NCBI RefSeq assembly: GCF_029168945.1
Contig: NC_083605.1
Location: forward strand, 34,981,280 to 35,045,279
DNA: 64,000 nucleotides
Direction: 5' to 3'
Origin: Cannabis sativa
Lineage: Eukaryota; Streptophyta; Magnoliopsida; Rosales; Cannabaceae
Within the stretch, counting starts at the first letter, position 1, and each line of letters opens with the position of its first letter. Below, piece by piece: positions 50,610 to 62,393 of the stretch. The notes beneath the pieces were generated by a model. It was given only the letters and a program-made list of their open reading frames with translations, was not told the origin of the DNA and did no database searches. The position numbers and the translations under genes were made by a program.

Positions 50610-51819
50610 TCATGGCTCTAGGCGGGTCTGAAAACCAGAACCCGCCAAAGACCCATTTTTTGGAATCCCCACAATGTCATGTTCCATAACATGCATAACA
50701 TCATTAAACTCCTTCTCCAGTGGGCCCACATTCCCCACTATATTATCTGGCCTTCTTCTCTTCGAGTCAACTACATTAGTAATAGAAGAATCAAAGAAAT
50801 TCCCTCTATTAGTAACATTTAAAGTCAAATCTTCTTCATTGATTTCCATATTCCCCTTGATATTGCCACGTCCCTCATTTTGTGCCTGATTATTTGTGAT
50901 TACAGAGCCATGAAATTTGCCAACCAATTCCCCCATTACCTCCAGATTTCTAGGAATCAGCATCACGCTCTGATCTGATCTGCTAGCAAGACAATCCTAA
51001 CGTGTTTCATCTCGGACCACCGCCCCTGACTGGAGCCACTGCTCCCCAAAGGTCGATTGTCTTCTCTGTGTCGATGCCCTCAAGTCCAGGTCGTACGGCT
51101 TCTCTTGGAGATGCAACGGCTTCAAAAAAAAGTCTTGGACAAAACTTCTCCGAGTGTCCGATGATTCCGCAAATGAAGCAAAAAGTAGGCAATCTTTCAT
51201 ACTTCATATTCACCCAGTACCAAGATGAATCCTCATTACTAATCTTCATTCGACGTTTGATTGGTTTTCCAACATTAATCTGAACCCGAACACGTAAATA
51301 GTCCCTCCAAACACCCACAAAGTTATTCGGATTCGATTCAACAAACGATCCAATATAGTTTCCTAATGCTATCACAACACTGAGTGTCATGTTTCCAATT
51401 TGTAAATCGTAGAGTTGAACCCACATGTCAACATGGTTGATTTCAACAAGCCTTAAATTCTCTCCCTCCTTCAGCCTAGTGAAAATAAAAGGCTTCCTAT
51501 AATAAGTCCACGGGCTTCCATCAATGACCCTTTGTATATCAATTTCATGATAGAATTGAAAGAGGAATAAATTCAGATTAAGCTCCTTGACATACATTCC
51601 CATCCCTGGTTGCCAAAGAAATGCCATCATGTTCTAAAAAACATTGAAATCAAAAACACGACTTGTTAGAAGTTTCCCCACCAAGCACCACCTTGTGTCT
51701 ATCACCACCTCTTCTACCCTGTTCACTGGGACCCTTAGCACTTCTTCCTCTTCTTCCTCCAGAACAACAACATCACCTCTAGATTCCATGACCCTTCCTT
51801 CACTACTGCTACATGCCAT
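50610..51819 (-). pseudogene. LINE ORF1: nucleic-acid-binding protein (broken)
   Basis: ORF1 proteins of plant LINEs bind the element RNA. The likely start is the ATG at 51819 (MACSSSEGRV). An acidic run (EEEEEE) is followed by the conserved N-terminal domain often annotated DUF4283: WCLVGKLL, then after an in-frame TAG at 51634-51636 MMAFLWQPGMGM, ending with a single CCHC zinc knuckle CFICGIIGHSEKFC near 51160. The frame stops at 51007. A further 118-codon open stretch (50966-50610) in another frame probably continues ORF1, so at least one frameshift is present. It directly precedes ORF2, as is normal. Confidence 0.85.
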
Positions 51820-51913
51820 GATAGCAAACACATGAACCAGATCAAAGCACAACACTCAAATCAGAGAGACAACCAACGTATCAGGAGATACGACTAATTT
51901 CATTGCTATATAT

Positions 51914-52063
51914 TTACATTACTTTAAAATGGAAATAGATTATTTTAAGTTACAAAAATATTCCCAATTAAAATTTGATATATATGTAAAACTTTTTAAA
52001 AAAAATTATAATAATAATTAATAAGGGTAAAAATAATAATTCCTAATTTAAGAAATAATGAGT
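51914..52063. other. Short AT-rich flank between LINE and G3
   Basis: About 150 bp of AT-rich sequence with no identifiable content. It is the pre-insertion DNA of both elements. Confidence 0.6.
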
Positions 52064-52068
52064 GTAGG

Positions 52069-54421
52069 TTTAATACCCTGAATTAAGAAATGGATTAGCA
52101 AAACTCTAATTAGATAATTATGAATAATTGAGGAATTATATTATTATATAGTTCAATATATGTGAATTTATATGAATTTTAATATGTTAAGACCCCGTTG
52201 GTGAGCCAGGGGCATTTTAGTAATTATGATCCAAGAAGGGTAAAATGATGAAATTAATTTAATTACGTGCTTAATAGAACTATATTATTATATAGTATGT
52301 CTGTGTTGTCTTTTCAGGTGTGTTCTGACAGGTTGGCGCGGTATAGTCACAACCGGGCATTTCGGGTCGAACTGGGTTCGGACCCGAAATGTAAATTGGA
52401 TTGATTTATTTGGCATTTTTATTATGGGTGATAATCTGAAATTTATATGGTATTATTTGAGTGTGAAATGGCAATATTGCCCTCGAAAATGTGTATGCAT
52501 GATTAATTGGCCCTAAGGGTATTTTGGTCATTTGACCTCTTTCTATTATATTTGGAAAATTGGATTTTATTAAGAAAATCAAAGTAATTTCTGCTTAATT
52601 CTTTCTCTCACCCTCTCCCTCTCCCTCTCTTACCCTCTTGATTGCCAAAGCTTGAATTGTGGAAGAAGAGCTTGGTTTTGGCTTGTTTGAAGCTTGAGTT
52701 TGGAGGATAGATCTTTGTTCTTGTTTTGTGGTAAATTAAGGTAGCTTTTTATGATCTTAATCTTGTGTTAGTTGCTGAATTTTATGGTTGAAAAACATGT
52801 ATTTGATGATAGGTTGCATGCTTAGTGAATTGGATGTTTGAGCTTGTTAATCTTGTGGAAATTGAGCTCCTATTTACCGTGTCCTTTGTTGTTGTTGAGC
52901 TTGGACAGAGATTGTATGGTATTTCTAGGTTGGAATTTCATGTTTAAAGTGATGTTTTCATGGCTGGAATTTATTTGAGCTGTTAGAGATGAAGCTCTTG
53001 TTCAAGAGCTTAAAGTGCCATGGTTATGCATGATCTTTGTGTTGTTTGAGCAGTTTAAAGTTTTAAGTTTATGGCTTGAATTAATGTTTGGAGCATGAAT
53101 TTAAATTCCTTGTTGATTGCTAGCAACTATATTGGTTAATTTGTGGGTTTGGTTGAGAAATTGGAGTGATTTGGTTGGGTTTGGTAGCTGAAAATCGTAT
53201 AGAAGCTGCTGGTTTTCTGGGTTCTGCACCGAGATGCCGCAACATGCTCTGGAGCATGCCGCGGCCCGCTCCTCTGAGTGGACCTGGGAATTTGTCCCAG
53301 GTGCCGCGGCATGGTTTGGGCATGCCGCGGCCCGCCCTCGTATTTTTGGGCAGTTTTGAGTTAATTTTCAAAAGTTCGTAACTTTTGATTTCGAACTCCA
53401 ATTATGGAGTTCTTTATATCGTTGGAAAGCTCGTTACGAGCTCTGTATGATTAGCTGAATTTTAAATGCCATGCTTGAATTTTTATGACTTGAAAGTCAG
53501 GGGTTAACCCTAAGTGTGAATTATCCCGGATTTGTGTGACTAGGATTACCGGCACCTGATCAGGAGCACCCGGGGATTCAGAATCTCTTTCTATTGATGG
53601 ACAACAGGTAAGACAGTGATTAGCACGTAGATTATGCGCAGTGGCACTTATATTGAGAATGATATGCATGAAGGTTTAGTAACCGGGATTAGGGTTATTT
53701 AATAGGAACGGTCTAATAGCTTAGGGTTATTACCCTATTTATAAATGTGTATAATTCCATGCCATGTTATTTGAAATGAGATTTAGGGATTATGCGCTCA
53801 AGGCATAATCGGGTTGGACTCGGTAACCATAACTGAGATGCACCAATTCTAAGGCCTTAATGTATTTAGACGTGTGAGAGCGACACGTGAGTCTACGTCA
53901 TGTAGATTTAAATAGATATGTGAGCGCAACACATAGGTCTACGCCACGTAGACATAAATGGGCATGTTGATATAATAATCAGGTCTGTGTTATACAGACA
54001 TATGTGAATGAGCATATTATATTTGTTATGATTTATACTGTCTTGCTGGGCTTGGCTCACGGGTGCTCTACTGTGCAAGAAAGGGTAAGGCATTAGCTGA
54101 TCAGCTATGAGTTTCAGGAGCAGGGCAAAGAATGTACATGTTCAAGCCATATCAGACCAAGCGGGTTAAAGGTCTATCAGTGATGACTTTTGAATTCTAT
54201 TTTGCCGTTTAGGTCGGCTAGAAAGAAATGACTCGTAATAGCGTTTGTAAATATTTTTGGGATCCCAACTGTTTAAAAGTTTAAAAGTATTACAAGTTTT
54301 ATTTTCATTATGTTTAATTTAAAAGTTTAAATTGTTCGCTATTTTGATTAGTAATCCTGATTAGAGGATTAGGATTCCATAAGTATTTTGGGTATCGTGC
54401 CTAATTATTTAGGGTGTTACA
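52069..54421 (+). repeat. 5' LTR of G3
   Basis: 2,353 bp. The first two bases are TT where the 3' LTR has the normal TG, so the terminal dinucleotide has mutated; the GTAGG duplication fixes the boundary. It ends GTGTTACA. It contains a GC-rich palindromic cassette (53235-53337) and a hairpin tandem repeat (53869-53955). Confidence 0.92.
53869..53955. repeat. Hairpin tandem repeat in the G3 LTR
   Basis: Two units of about 45 bp. Each has an inverted pair such as CGTGT-ACACG or TGTG-CACA followed by a second hairpin (TCTACGTCATGTAGA, GTCTACGCCACGTAGAC). The 3' LTR has the same block near 61250-61333. It matches the position of the repeat blocks in S1 and the G1 LTR. Confidence 0.8.
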
Positions 54422-54424
54422 ATT

Positions 54425-54436
54425 TGGTATCAGAGC
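54425..54436 (+). other. Primer binding site (initiator tRNA-Met) of G3
   Basis: TGGTATCAGAGC three bases downstream of the 5' LTR end. Confidence 0.95.
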
Positions 54437-54755
54437 GCCAAGATTTTTAAACTTCCTGTAGACCGTCTGAACATGTACATTCGTCGTCAGAGATAAGCTC
54501 GACTCATGGTGCAATAAGTATTGAGAGTAAATACTTGATTGTTTGTGTGATCATCTGTTTATCGCTTTCCATTTTAGGCAGTATGCAAGCATCTAGAGTA
54601 TGTATGTGTTATGTGTGATGCCATGCTAATAAATGCTATTTGTTTATGTGAATATGTATGAGGTAAATAGATGAGTTAGGGTTTAAGGCAATAAGTGCGT
54701 AAGTGTGGTATTGGTGCTTAACTCGCTCGGGTTGTTGATTACAGGGGTACTAGTA

Positions 54756-56204
54756 ATGGAACTTCCGCAATTATCTAGACCACAGGGCGAGCAAGTAGAG
54801 CCCGGAGCTACCCAAACCGATCCACCAGCACTGCCTCCACCTCCGCAGAATACGGGGGATAATGCGGGGGCTGTTAATGCTAATCCACCTGCTGACTGGC
54901 AGCAGATGTTTCATGAAATGCGAAGTGTCGTACTTCGTCAAGAGGAAGAGTTGCAACGTTTAAGGCAACAAGCGGCCCTAGTTAATCAAGGGTTACCACC
55001 AGCTCCTGTGCTAGTGGTGGGTAACCAAGGGTATATTATGCCGCACCAGGACTCTGTGTTCGAGCGGTTTGTGAAGCTACAACCTCTCGCTTTTCTGGGA
55101 GGTATTGATATTATTAAGGCCGATCAGTGGATGAGCACTGTTATCCGTATCCTCGATAATATGGGGGTGACGGGAACTGAGAGGGTGAATTATGCGGCCT
55201 TTATGTTTCAAGATCATGCCCGCGTCTGGTGGGATATAGTGAATTAGACCCGAGATGTCAGTGTGATGACACGGGAAGAGTTTAAGAAACTTTTTGAGGA
55301 ATAGTTTTATAACGTTGCAGTGAGGACTTCACACCAGGAAGATTTTGTGAAGTTGACTCAGGAGAAGATGTCTGTGGCCGAGTATACTCTGGAATTCGAT
55401 CGGTTATCTAAATTTGCTGGTGATCTGGTGCCTACAGATTTCACCAGAAAGTAGAAGTATGTTCGAGGACTGAATGCTACAATCAGTCGAGACTTGAAAA
55501 TTACCACATCCCATGACACTCTGTATAAGAGAGTGGTAGACTTGGCCTTAATTGCTGAGGAGGTCGAGCAGCAAGTAATGAAAGAGCACGCTGCAAAGGA
55601 TGATGTCATGGCATCAAATCCTTCTGCTAGTGGTAATATAAGTAAGGGGATCGACAGTGGCAACCCTGAGCACAAACGGAAGGCTAAGGCTTCCGAAGCA
55701 TTAGGGGGAAACAGAGGTGGTCGTCAGGGTCGCGGGTCCTCATTCCGATCATATCTAGAATGTCCTAAATGTAAGAAGCATCATCCTGGTGAGTGTCGAG
55801 CCAAGGCATGTTTTCAGTGTGGCATGGTGGGCCACTTTATCAGAGATTGTCCCCAAGCCAAGAAAGAAGATCCTAAGAAGAATACTGCTCAGAACCCGGG
55901 GTGACTTTTTACTATAACTTAGGCAGACGCTGATGCTAGCCCGTCAGTTGTGACAGGTCAGTTGTCTATTAATGGTTGTTCTTATACTGTGTTATTTGAT
56001 TCGGGAGCTACTCATTCATATGTATCGAGTAGAGTGATAGAAAGTTTACATAAGCCATGTGATATTTATACTTCGGGGTTTGTAACCCTGTTACCCTCGG
56101 GAGACCTGATAGTATCCACAAGGTGGATTCGGTCCTTGTCTTTTTGGATTGACGGTTGTGAGTTGACCGCCAATTTGAGTTGCAATTATCTGATTTTGAC
56201 ATAA
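54756..56204 (+). pseudogene. Gypsy G3 gag and protease
   Basis: The start is taken as the ATG at 54756 (MELPQLSRPQ); an in-frame ATG at 54705 is less likely because the 17 residues it adds do not resemble gag. The order is a Pro-rich N-terminus, a Gln/Arg-rich helical segment (LRQEEELQRLRQQ), the retrotransposon gag domain (from FERFVKLQPLAFLGG), a basic linker, the CCHC knuckle CFQCGMVGHFIRDC near 55810-55851, then protease with DSGATHSYV at 55999-56025. Everything lies in one frame interrupted by TAG at 55245, 55302 and 55452, TGA at 55902 and TAG at 55920. A frameshift between about 56160 and 56200 moves reading into the pol frame. Confidence 0.93.
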
Positions 56205-59200
56205 TCCTGGGAATGGAATTTCTGTCTAAGTATGGAGCGATGATTGATTGTAAGCGGGAGATGGTGGTGTTTGAGCCCGATAGTGCTAACCCAGCAGTGT
56301 TCGTGGGTAAGGTACAAGGGGCACGCATACCGAGAATATCATTGTTGAAAGCTAAAGACCTGATGGGTAGAGGTTTTCTGCGGTTCATAGTTACTGCAGT
56401 GAACACCAGCCAACCTGTGACATCAGGGCCTGAGAATACGAGATTGGTATGCAAGTTCCTTGATGTCTTTCCAGAAGACTTGCAGGGATTGCCACCTACT
56501 AGAGAAATTTAATTTGTTATTGAATTGGCTCCGGGAGTGGATCCTGTATCTAAGGCACCGTACCGAATGGCTCCAGCTGAGTTGAAGGAATTGAAGATAC
56601 AATTGCAAGAGTTATTGAATCTGGGATTTATCAGACCGAGCTACTCACCTTAGGGTGCTCCGGTTCTGTTTGTGAAGAAGAAAGACGGAACCTTGCGAAT
56701 GTGTATTGACTACCGAGAGTTGAATAAGCTTACCATTAAGAACAAGTATCCTTTACCTCGAATTGATGATCTGTTTGATCAACTGAAGGGAAATACGGTC
56801 TTTTCCAAGATCGATCTTCGCTCAGGCTATCATCAGCTGAGAATTCGAGAGGAAGACATCCCAAAAACTGCGTTCCGTACTCGGTATAAACACTATGAAT
56901 ATCTTGTGATGTCTTTTGGACTCACTAATGCCCCGGCTGCATTCATGGATTTAATGAATCGGGTGTTTAAAGACTATCTGGATAGGTTTATGATTGTATT
57001 TATTGACGACATTTTGGTGTACTCTGAGTCAGAAGAAGAGCATGAGTTGCATCTCAGAGCAGTTTTGCAAAGGTTATGGGATCACAAACTTTATGCTAAA
57101 TTCAAAAAGTGTGAATTCTGGTTATCTCGTGTCTCATTTTTGGGGCACATTATGGATAAAGATGGGATCATGGTGGATCCGACCAAAATTGAAGCTGTTC
57201 GGGATTGGCCAGCACCAAAATCAGCTACAGAGGTCAGAAGTTTTCTGGGTTATGCTGGTTATTATCGTCGGTTTGTTGAGGGTTTTTCAAAGATTGATGT
57301 ACCCTTAACGGAGCTGACCTAAAAGAACGAGAACTTTGTTTGGACTGATCGGTGTGAGAAAAGTTTCTTGGAGTTAAAGCAACGCTTGATTATCGCTCCT
57401 GTACTAACTCTTCCTTCAGATAAGGAAAAGTTTGTGGTTTATTGTGATGCCTCGAGACAGGGTCTCGGCTGTGTGCTTATGCAGGCTAGGAGGGTGATAG
57501 CTTATGCTTCTCGGCAGTTAAAGGAGTACGAGCAGAGATACCCTACTCACGATCTAGAACTCGCAGCAGTGGTATTTGCGCTTAAGATTTGGCGGCATTA
57601 CCTTTATGGCGAAAAATGTGAGATATACACTGATCACAAAAGTCTGAAATACTTCTTTACCCAGAAAGACTTGAATATGAGGCAGAGGCGTTGGTTAGAG
57701 TTGGTGAAGGATTATGATTGTGAAATCCTTTATCACCCTGGTAAAGCCAACGTGGTTGCTGACGCCTTGAGTAGAAAAGGTCAGAGTCAGTTGAATACTA
57801 TGAAGAAAATCTCCCAACAGCTAGCAAATGAAATGACTCGAGCTAAGATTGAGTTGGTTGTGGGGAAATTGGCTAATATTACTCTGCAATCCACTCTTCT
57901 GGAGAGAATTAAAGAAGTACAAAAACAAGATTCAGAATTGATAAAAACCCGAGCTAGGGTTTCGGCTGGGAAGGCTAGTGACTTCTCAGTCGATGAAACG
58001 GGAATGTTGAGATTTGGAAATCGAATTTATGTGCCCATGGATGAGAACATCAAGAAAGAGATCATGGATGAATCTCATACGACTCCTTATTAAGTTCATC
58101 CAGGGTCAACAAAGATGTATCAAGACCTGAAAGCCATGTTTTGGTGGCCAGGCATGAAGAATGACATCGGTGAATATGTTGCAAAGTGCCTTACGTGTCA
58201 GCAAGTGAAAGTTGAGCACCAGCGACCTGCAGGGTTGCTGCAACCACTAAATATACCAGAATGGAAATGGGAAGATATAGCTATGGACTTCGTGGTAGGT
58301 ATGCATAGAACCACGGGAAAATTTGACTCTGTATGGGTCATAGTGGACAGGTTTACAAAGTCTGCTCACTTTTTACCTGTTCGGACGAATTTCTCCATTG
58401 ACCAGTATGCTGAATTGTATGTCAGAGAAATTGTCCGTCTTCATGGTGTCCCAAAGTCCATTGTGTCAGATAGAGATCCAAAATTTACATCGAGATTCTG
58501 GGAGAGTCTGCATCGAGCTATGGGTACTCAGTTAAAGTTCAGCACAACTTTTCATCCTCAGACGGATGGACAATCTGAGAGGACCATTCAGATTTTAGAG
58601 GACATGCTACGGGCATGTGTGCTTGACTTTGAAGGATCATGGGTAAAGTACCTTCCCCTGATCGAGTTCTCTTATAATAACAGCTATCAGGCAACAATCG
58701 GGATGGCGCCTTATGAACTTTTATATGGAAGAAAGTGTAGAACGCCCATTCACTGGGATGAAGTAGGTGAAAGAAAGTTCTTGGGTCCCGAAGCTGTTCA
58801 GAGAACAAGTGAGGCAGTTGACAAGATTAGAGCACGAATGCTCGCAGCTCAGAGTAGGCAGAAGAGTTATGCTGATCCAAAGCGTCGAGATATTGATTTT
58901 CAGGTCGGGGACATGGTATTTCTCCGAATATCTCCGATGCAAGGCATAAAACGCTTTGGGAAGAAAGGAAAACTTAGCCCGAGGTTCATTGGACCTTTTG
59001 AAATCCTTGAGAGGATAGGGCAAGTAGCGTACAGGTTGGCTATGCCCCCAGCGCTGGCAGCTGTACATAATGTGTTTCATGTTTCAATGCTTTGGAAATA
59101 TGTCTCAGACTCATCCCATGTTCTGAGTTATGAAGCATTGGAACTTCCGCGAGACTTGTCATATGAGGAACAACCAGTGCAGATACTCGACAAAAGAGAG

Positions 59201-59299
59201 AAAGTCTTGAGAAGCAAGACTGTGGCACTGGTGAAAGTACTGTGGGGGAACAGTAAAGTAGAAGAGGCAACTCGGGAACTCGAGACGGATATGCAGTAG
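56180..59299 (+). pseudogene. Gypsy G3 pol: RT, RNase H, integrase, chromodomain
   Basis: One frame runs from the protease end (FDIILGMEFLSKYGA) to the TAG at 59297-59299, broken by TAA at 56510, TAG at 56651, TAA at 57320 and TAA at 58091. [32 protein letters not shown] and the catalytic FIDDILVY near 57000. RNase [13 protein letters not shown] and the TDHKSLKYF segment. Integrase: a zinc-binding HHCC region ending CLTCQQVK, then DFVVGM, SDRDPKFTSRFW and TDGQSERT, which hold the catalytic Asp, Asp and Glu, followed by the SPRFIGPFEI GPF/Y region. A C-terminal chromodomain begins near 59160 (PVQILDKREKVLRSK). Such chromodomains can direct integration toward marked chromatin. All catalytic residues remain; only stops inactivate it. 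Confidence 0.95.
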
Positions 59300-59340
59300 A
59301 AATATCCGGAGTTGTTCAAGTAAATTTCGGGACGAAATTT

Positions 59341-59358
59341 CTATAAGGAGGGGGTAAT
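59341..59358 (+). other. Polypurine tract of G3
   Basis: AAGGAGGGGGTAAT directly before the 3' LTR, preceded by TTTCGGGACGAAATTTC, the usual chromovirus arrangement. Confidence 0.92.
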
Positions 59359-61777
59359 TGTAATACCTGGAATTAAGAAATGGATTAGCAAAACCCTAAT
59401 TAGATAATTATGAATAATTGAGGAATTATATTATTATATAGTTCAATATATGTGAATTTATATGACTTTTAATATGTTAAGACCCCGTTGGTGAGCCAGG
59501 GGCATTTTAGTAATTATGACCCGAGAAGGGTAAAATGATGAAATTAATTTAATTACGTTCTTAATACAACTATATTATTATATAGTATGTCTGTGTTGTC
59601 TTTTCAGGTGTGTTCTGACAGGTTGACGCGGTATAGTCACAACCGGGCATTTCGGGTCGAACTGGGTTCGGACCCGAAATGTAAATTGGATTGATTTATT
59701 TGGCATTTTTATTATGGGTGATAATCTGAAATTTATATGGTATTATTTGAGTGTGAAATGGCAATATTTCCCTCGAAAATGTGTATGCATGATTAATTGG
59801 CCCTAAGGGTATTTTGGTCATTTGACCTCTTTCTATTATATTTGGAAAATTGGATTTTATTAAGAAAATCAAAGTAATTTCTGCTTAATTCTTTCTCTCA
59901 CCCTCTCCCTCTCCCTCTCTTACCCTCTTGATTGCCAAAGCTTGAATTGTGGAAGAAGAGCTTGGTTTTGGCTTGTTTGAAGCTTGAGTTTGGAGGATAG
60001 ATCTTTGTTCTTGTTTTGTGGTAAATTAAGGTAGCTTTTTATGATCTTAATCTTGTGTTAGTTGCTGAATTTTATGGTTGAAAAACATGTATTTGATGAT
60101 AGGTTGCATGCTTAGTGAATTGGATGTTTGAGCTTGTTAATCTTGTGGAAATTGAGCTGCTATTTACTGTGTCCTTTGTTGTTGTTGAGCTTGGGCAGAG
60201 ATTGTATGGTATTTCTAGGTTGGAATTTCATGTTTAAAGTGATGTTTTCATGGCTGGAATTTATTTGAGCTGTTAGAGATGAAGCTCTTGTTCAAGAGCT
60301 TAAAGTGCCATGGTTATGCATGATCTTTGTGTTGTTTGAGCAGTTTAAAGTTTTAAGTTTATGGCTTGAATTAATGTTTGGAGCATGAATTTAAATTCCT
60401 TGTTGATTGCTAGCAACTATATTGGTTAATTTATGGGTTTGGTTGAGAAATTGGAGTGATTTGGTTGGGTTTGGTAGCTGAAAATCGTATAGAAGCTGCT
60501 GGTTTTCTGGGTTCTGCACCCAGATGCCGCGGCATGCTCTGGAGCATGCCGCGGCCCGCTCCTTTGAGTGGACCTGGGAATTTGTCCCAGGTGCTGCGGC
60601 ATGGTTTGGGCATGCTGCGGCATGCTCTGGAGCATGCAGCGGCCCGCTCCTCTGAGTGGACCTGGGAATTTGTCCCAGGTGCCGCTGCATGGTTTGGGCA
60701 TGCCGCGGCCCGCCCTCGTGTTTTTGGGCAGTTTTGAGTTGATTTTCGAAAGTTCGTAACTTTTGATTCCAAACTCCAATTTGGTAGTTCTTTATATCGT
60801 TGGAAAGCTCGTTCCGAGCTCTATATGATTATCTGAATTTTAAATTCCATGCTTGAATTTTTATGAGTTGAAAGTCAGGGGTTAACCCTAAGTGTGAATT
60901 ATCCCGAATTTGTGTGACTAGGATTACCGGCACCTGATCAAGAGCACCTGGGGATTCGGAATCTCTTTTTATTGCTGGACAACAGGTAAGACAGTGATTA
61001 GCACGTAGAGTATGCGCAATGACGCTTATATTGAGAATGATATGCATGAATGTTTAGTAACCGGGATTAGGGTTATTACCCTAATAGGAACGGTCTAATA
61101 GCCTAGGGTTATTACCCTAGTGATAAATGTGTATAATGCCATGCCATGTTATTTGAAATGAAATTTAGGGATTATGCGCTCAAGGCATAATCAGGTTGAA
61201 CTCGGTAACCATAACCGAGATGAACCAATGCTAAGGCCTTAATGTATTTAGACGTTTGAGAGCAACACGTGGGTCAACGTCATGTAGATTTAAATAGATG
61301 TGTGACCGCAACACATAGGTCTACGCCACGTAGACATAAATGGGCATGTTAATATAATAATAAGGTATGTGTTATACAGACATATGTGAATGAGCATATT
61401 ATATTTGTTATGATTTATACTGTCTTGTTGGGCTTGGCTCACGGGTGGTCTACTGTGCATTAAAGGGTAAGGCATTAGCTGATCAGCCATGAGTTTCAGG
61501 AGCAGGGCGAAGAATGTACATGTTCAAGCCATATCAGATCAAACGGGTTAAGGGTGTATCAGTGATGAACTTTTGAATTCTATTTTGCCGTTTAGGTCGG
61601 CTAGAAAGAAATGACTTTTAATAGCGTTTGTAAATATTTTTGGGATCCCAACTGTTTAAAAGTTTAAAAGTATCACAAGTTTTATTTTCATTCTGTTTAA
61701 TTTAAAAGTTTAAATTCTGCGCTATTTTGATTCCATAAGTATTTTGGGTATCGTGCCTAAGTATTTAGGGTGTGACA
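59359..61777 (+). repeat. 3' LTR of G3
   Basis: 2,419 bp, TGTAATACC to GTGTGACA. It aligns with the 5' LTR throughout. The main differences are an extra 88-bp unit at 60526-60701 and a loss of about 27 bp near 61730, where two GATT copies flank the missing segment in the 5' LTR. Confidence 0.94.
60526..60701. repeat. 88-bp tandem duplication of the GC-rich cassette in the G3 3' LTR
   Basis: Two copies, starting at 60526 and 60614, each begin GC(C/T)GCGGCATGCTCTGGAGC and contain inverted GCATGC and CTGGGA-TCCCAG pairs. The 5' LTR has a single copy (53235-53337). Confidence 0.92.
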
Positions 61778-61858
61778 GTAGGAGGATTGCCACTCCCACT
61801 GCTCAATCACAAATTAAGGTGGCTTTCACGTATTTTGTTCCCATTCCTTAAAAAATTA

Positions 61859-62387
61859 TGGCGCGTTTATTATACTGTAATTAGAATCAGAATAATCAAT
61901 GATAGAAATGTATTGGTTTAAAGTCGAAAATAATCGAAAACAATATTTTATTATGCTGTTTACCAAATTGTCAGGAAAGAAAACCAAAATCATATTATTT
62001 TGTTTACATAACTAGAAAAAGTGATCAAAATGCTTTAATTTGATAAAATTTTCATTATTAGAACATGTAATTTTTTTTCTGTTTATTGATTTTTAAAGGG
62101 TATATTTATCTTTTTTATTTTTAATTAATAAAATAAAAATTAAAATAAATTAGTTAGGAAAGGGAAAGGGAAAGGCAAAGGGAAAGGGAAAGGGGAAGGT
62201 ATTCCCTATAAAAACGGGGAGAACTTTTCCTTTTATTTTTTCCTAATTTGTGTAGGTCCCATTGCTTTCTCCTTTTTCAAAATTTAGTAAACAACTGTAT
62301 AGGAATCAATAGCATACCATTCATTCTCATTCCCTTTAAGTAATTACTAATCAAACACATTCCCTAATCCCGTAAGTAAACATACCA
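61859..62387. mobile_element. MITE-like element, 529 bp
   Basis: The left end begins TGGCGCGTTTATTATACTG; the right end, complemented, begins TGGTATGTTTACTTACGGG. The two match over about 29 bp with several transitions. AAATTA lies directly outside both ends (61853-61858 and 62388-62393) and may be the target duplication or part of a longer one. No coding sequence. The superfamily is uncertain, possibly hAT. Confidence 0.68.
62157..62199. repeat. GGGAAA simple repeat
   Basis: About seven imperfect copies of a 6-bp purine unit inside the MITE. It is not a telomere repeat. Confidence 0.9.
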
Positions 62388-62393
62388 AAATTA

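Larger units (their letters stand above)
36371..50613 (-). pseudogene. LINE ORF2: endonuclease, reverse transcriptase, RNase H (split and broken)
   Basis: ORF2 nicks target DNA and copies the RNA into it. The start is probably the ATG at 50613 (MSCLSWNYRGLG); a one-base insertion follows within 30 bases. The apurinic endonuclease domain (50588 to about 49880) retains the GDMN and SDHCPI motifs, with a stop at 50160. C3 interrupts the gene at about 49517/39347. RT follows with PGPDG, LDMSKAYDRVEW and GIRQG; a frameshift near 38530 separates that from LSPYLF, and another changes frame before the FADD motif. A zinc-binding zf-RVT segment lies at 37320-37100 (CPMCGVFAESEMHVLVSC) and an RNase H-type domain at 36850-36440 (KLNVDAA, VEVETDS). 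All domains are in the standard order. It is inactive. Confidence 0.92.
36342..51897 (-). mobile_element. Full-length L1-type LINE, split by Copia C3
   Basis: The element is bounded by a perfect 16-bp target duplication, TTTCATTGCTATATAT, at 36326-36341 and 51898-51913. At the 3' end (left) a short A-tail adjoins the duplication. The minus strand carries ORF1 (51819 to about 50610) and ORF2 (50613-36371). C3 plus its target duplication interrupts ORF2 between the endonuclease and RT domains. Without C3 the LINE is about 5.4 kb, which suits a full-length plant L1. Confidence 0.95.
52069..61777 (+). mobile_element. Nearly intact Ty3/Gypsy chromovirus G3 (Tekay/Del-like)
   Basis: The order is 5' LTR (52069-54421), tRNA-Met primer binding site (54425-54436), gag-pol (54756-59299), polypurine tract (59341-59358) and 3' LTR (59359-61777). 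It is bounded by the perfect 5-bp duplication GTAGG at 52064-52068 and 61778-61782. Pol ends in a chromodomain, which with the domain order places it in the chromovirus group. The coding region has nine in-frame stops and one frameshift. Confidence 0.96.

Noticed and set aside
60391..60779. Overlapping ORFs of 93-117 codons in the G3 3' LTR
   Set aside because: They arise from the duplicated GC-rich palindromic cassette inside an LTR; the product is repetitive and unlike known proteins.
62157..62199. GGGAAA repeat as an interstitial telomere
   Set aside because: The plant telomere unit is TTTAGGG; this is a different purine repeat inside a MITE.
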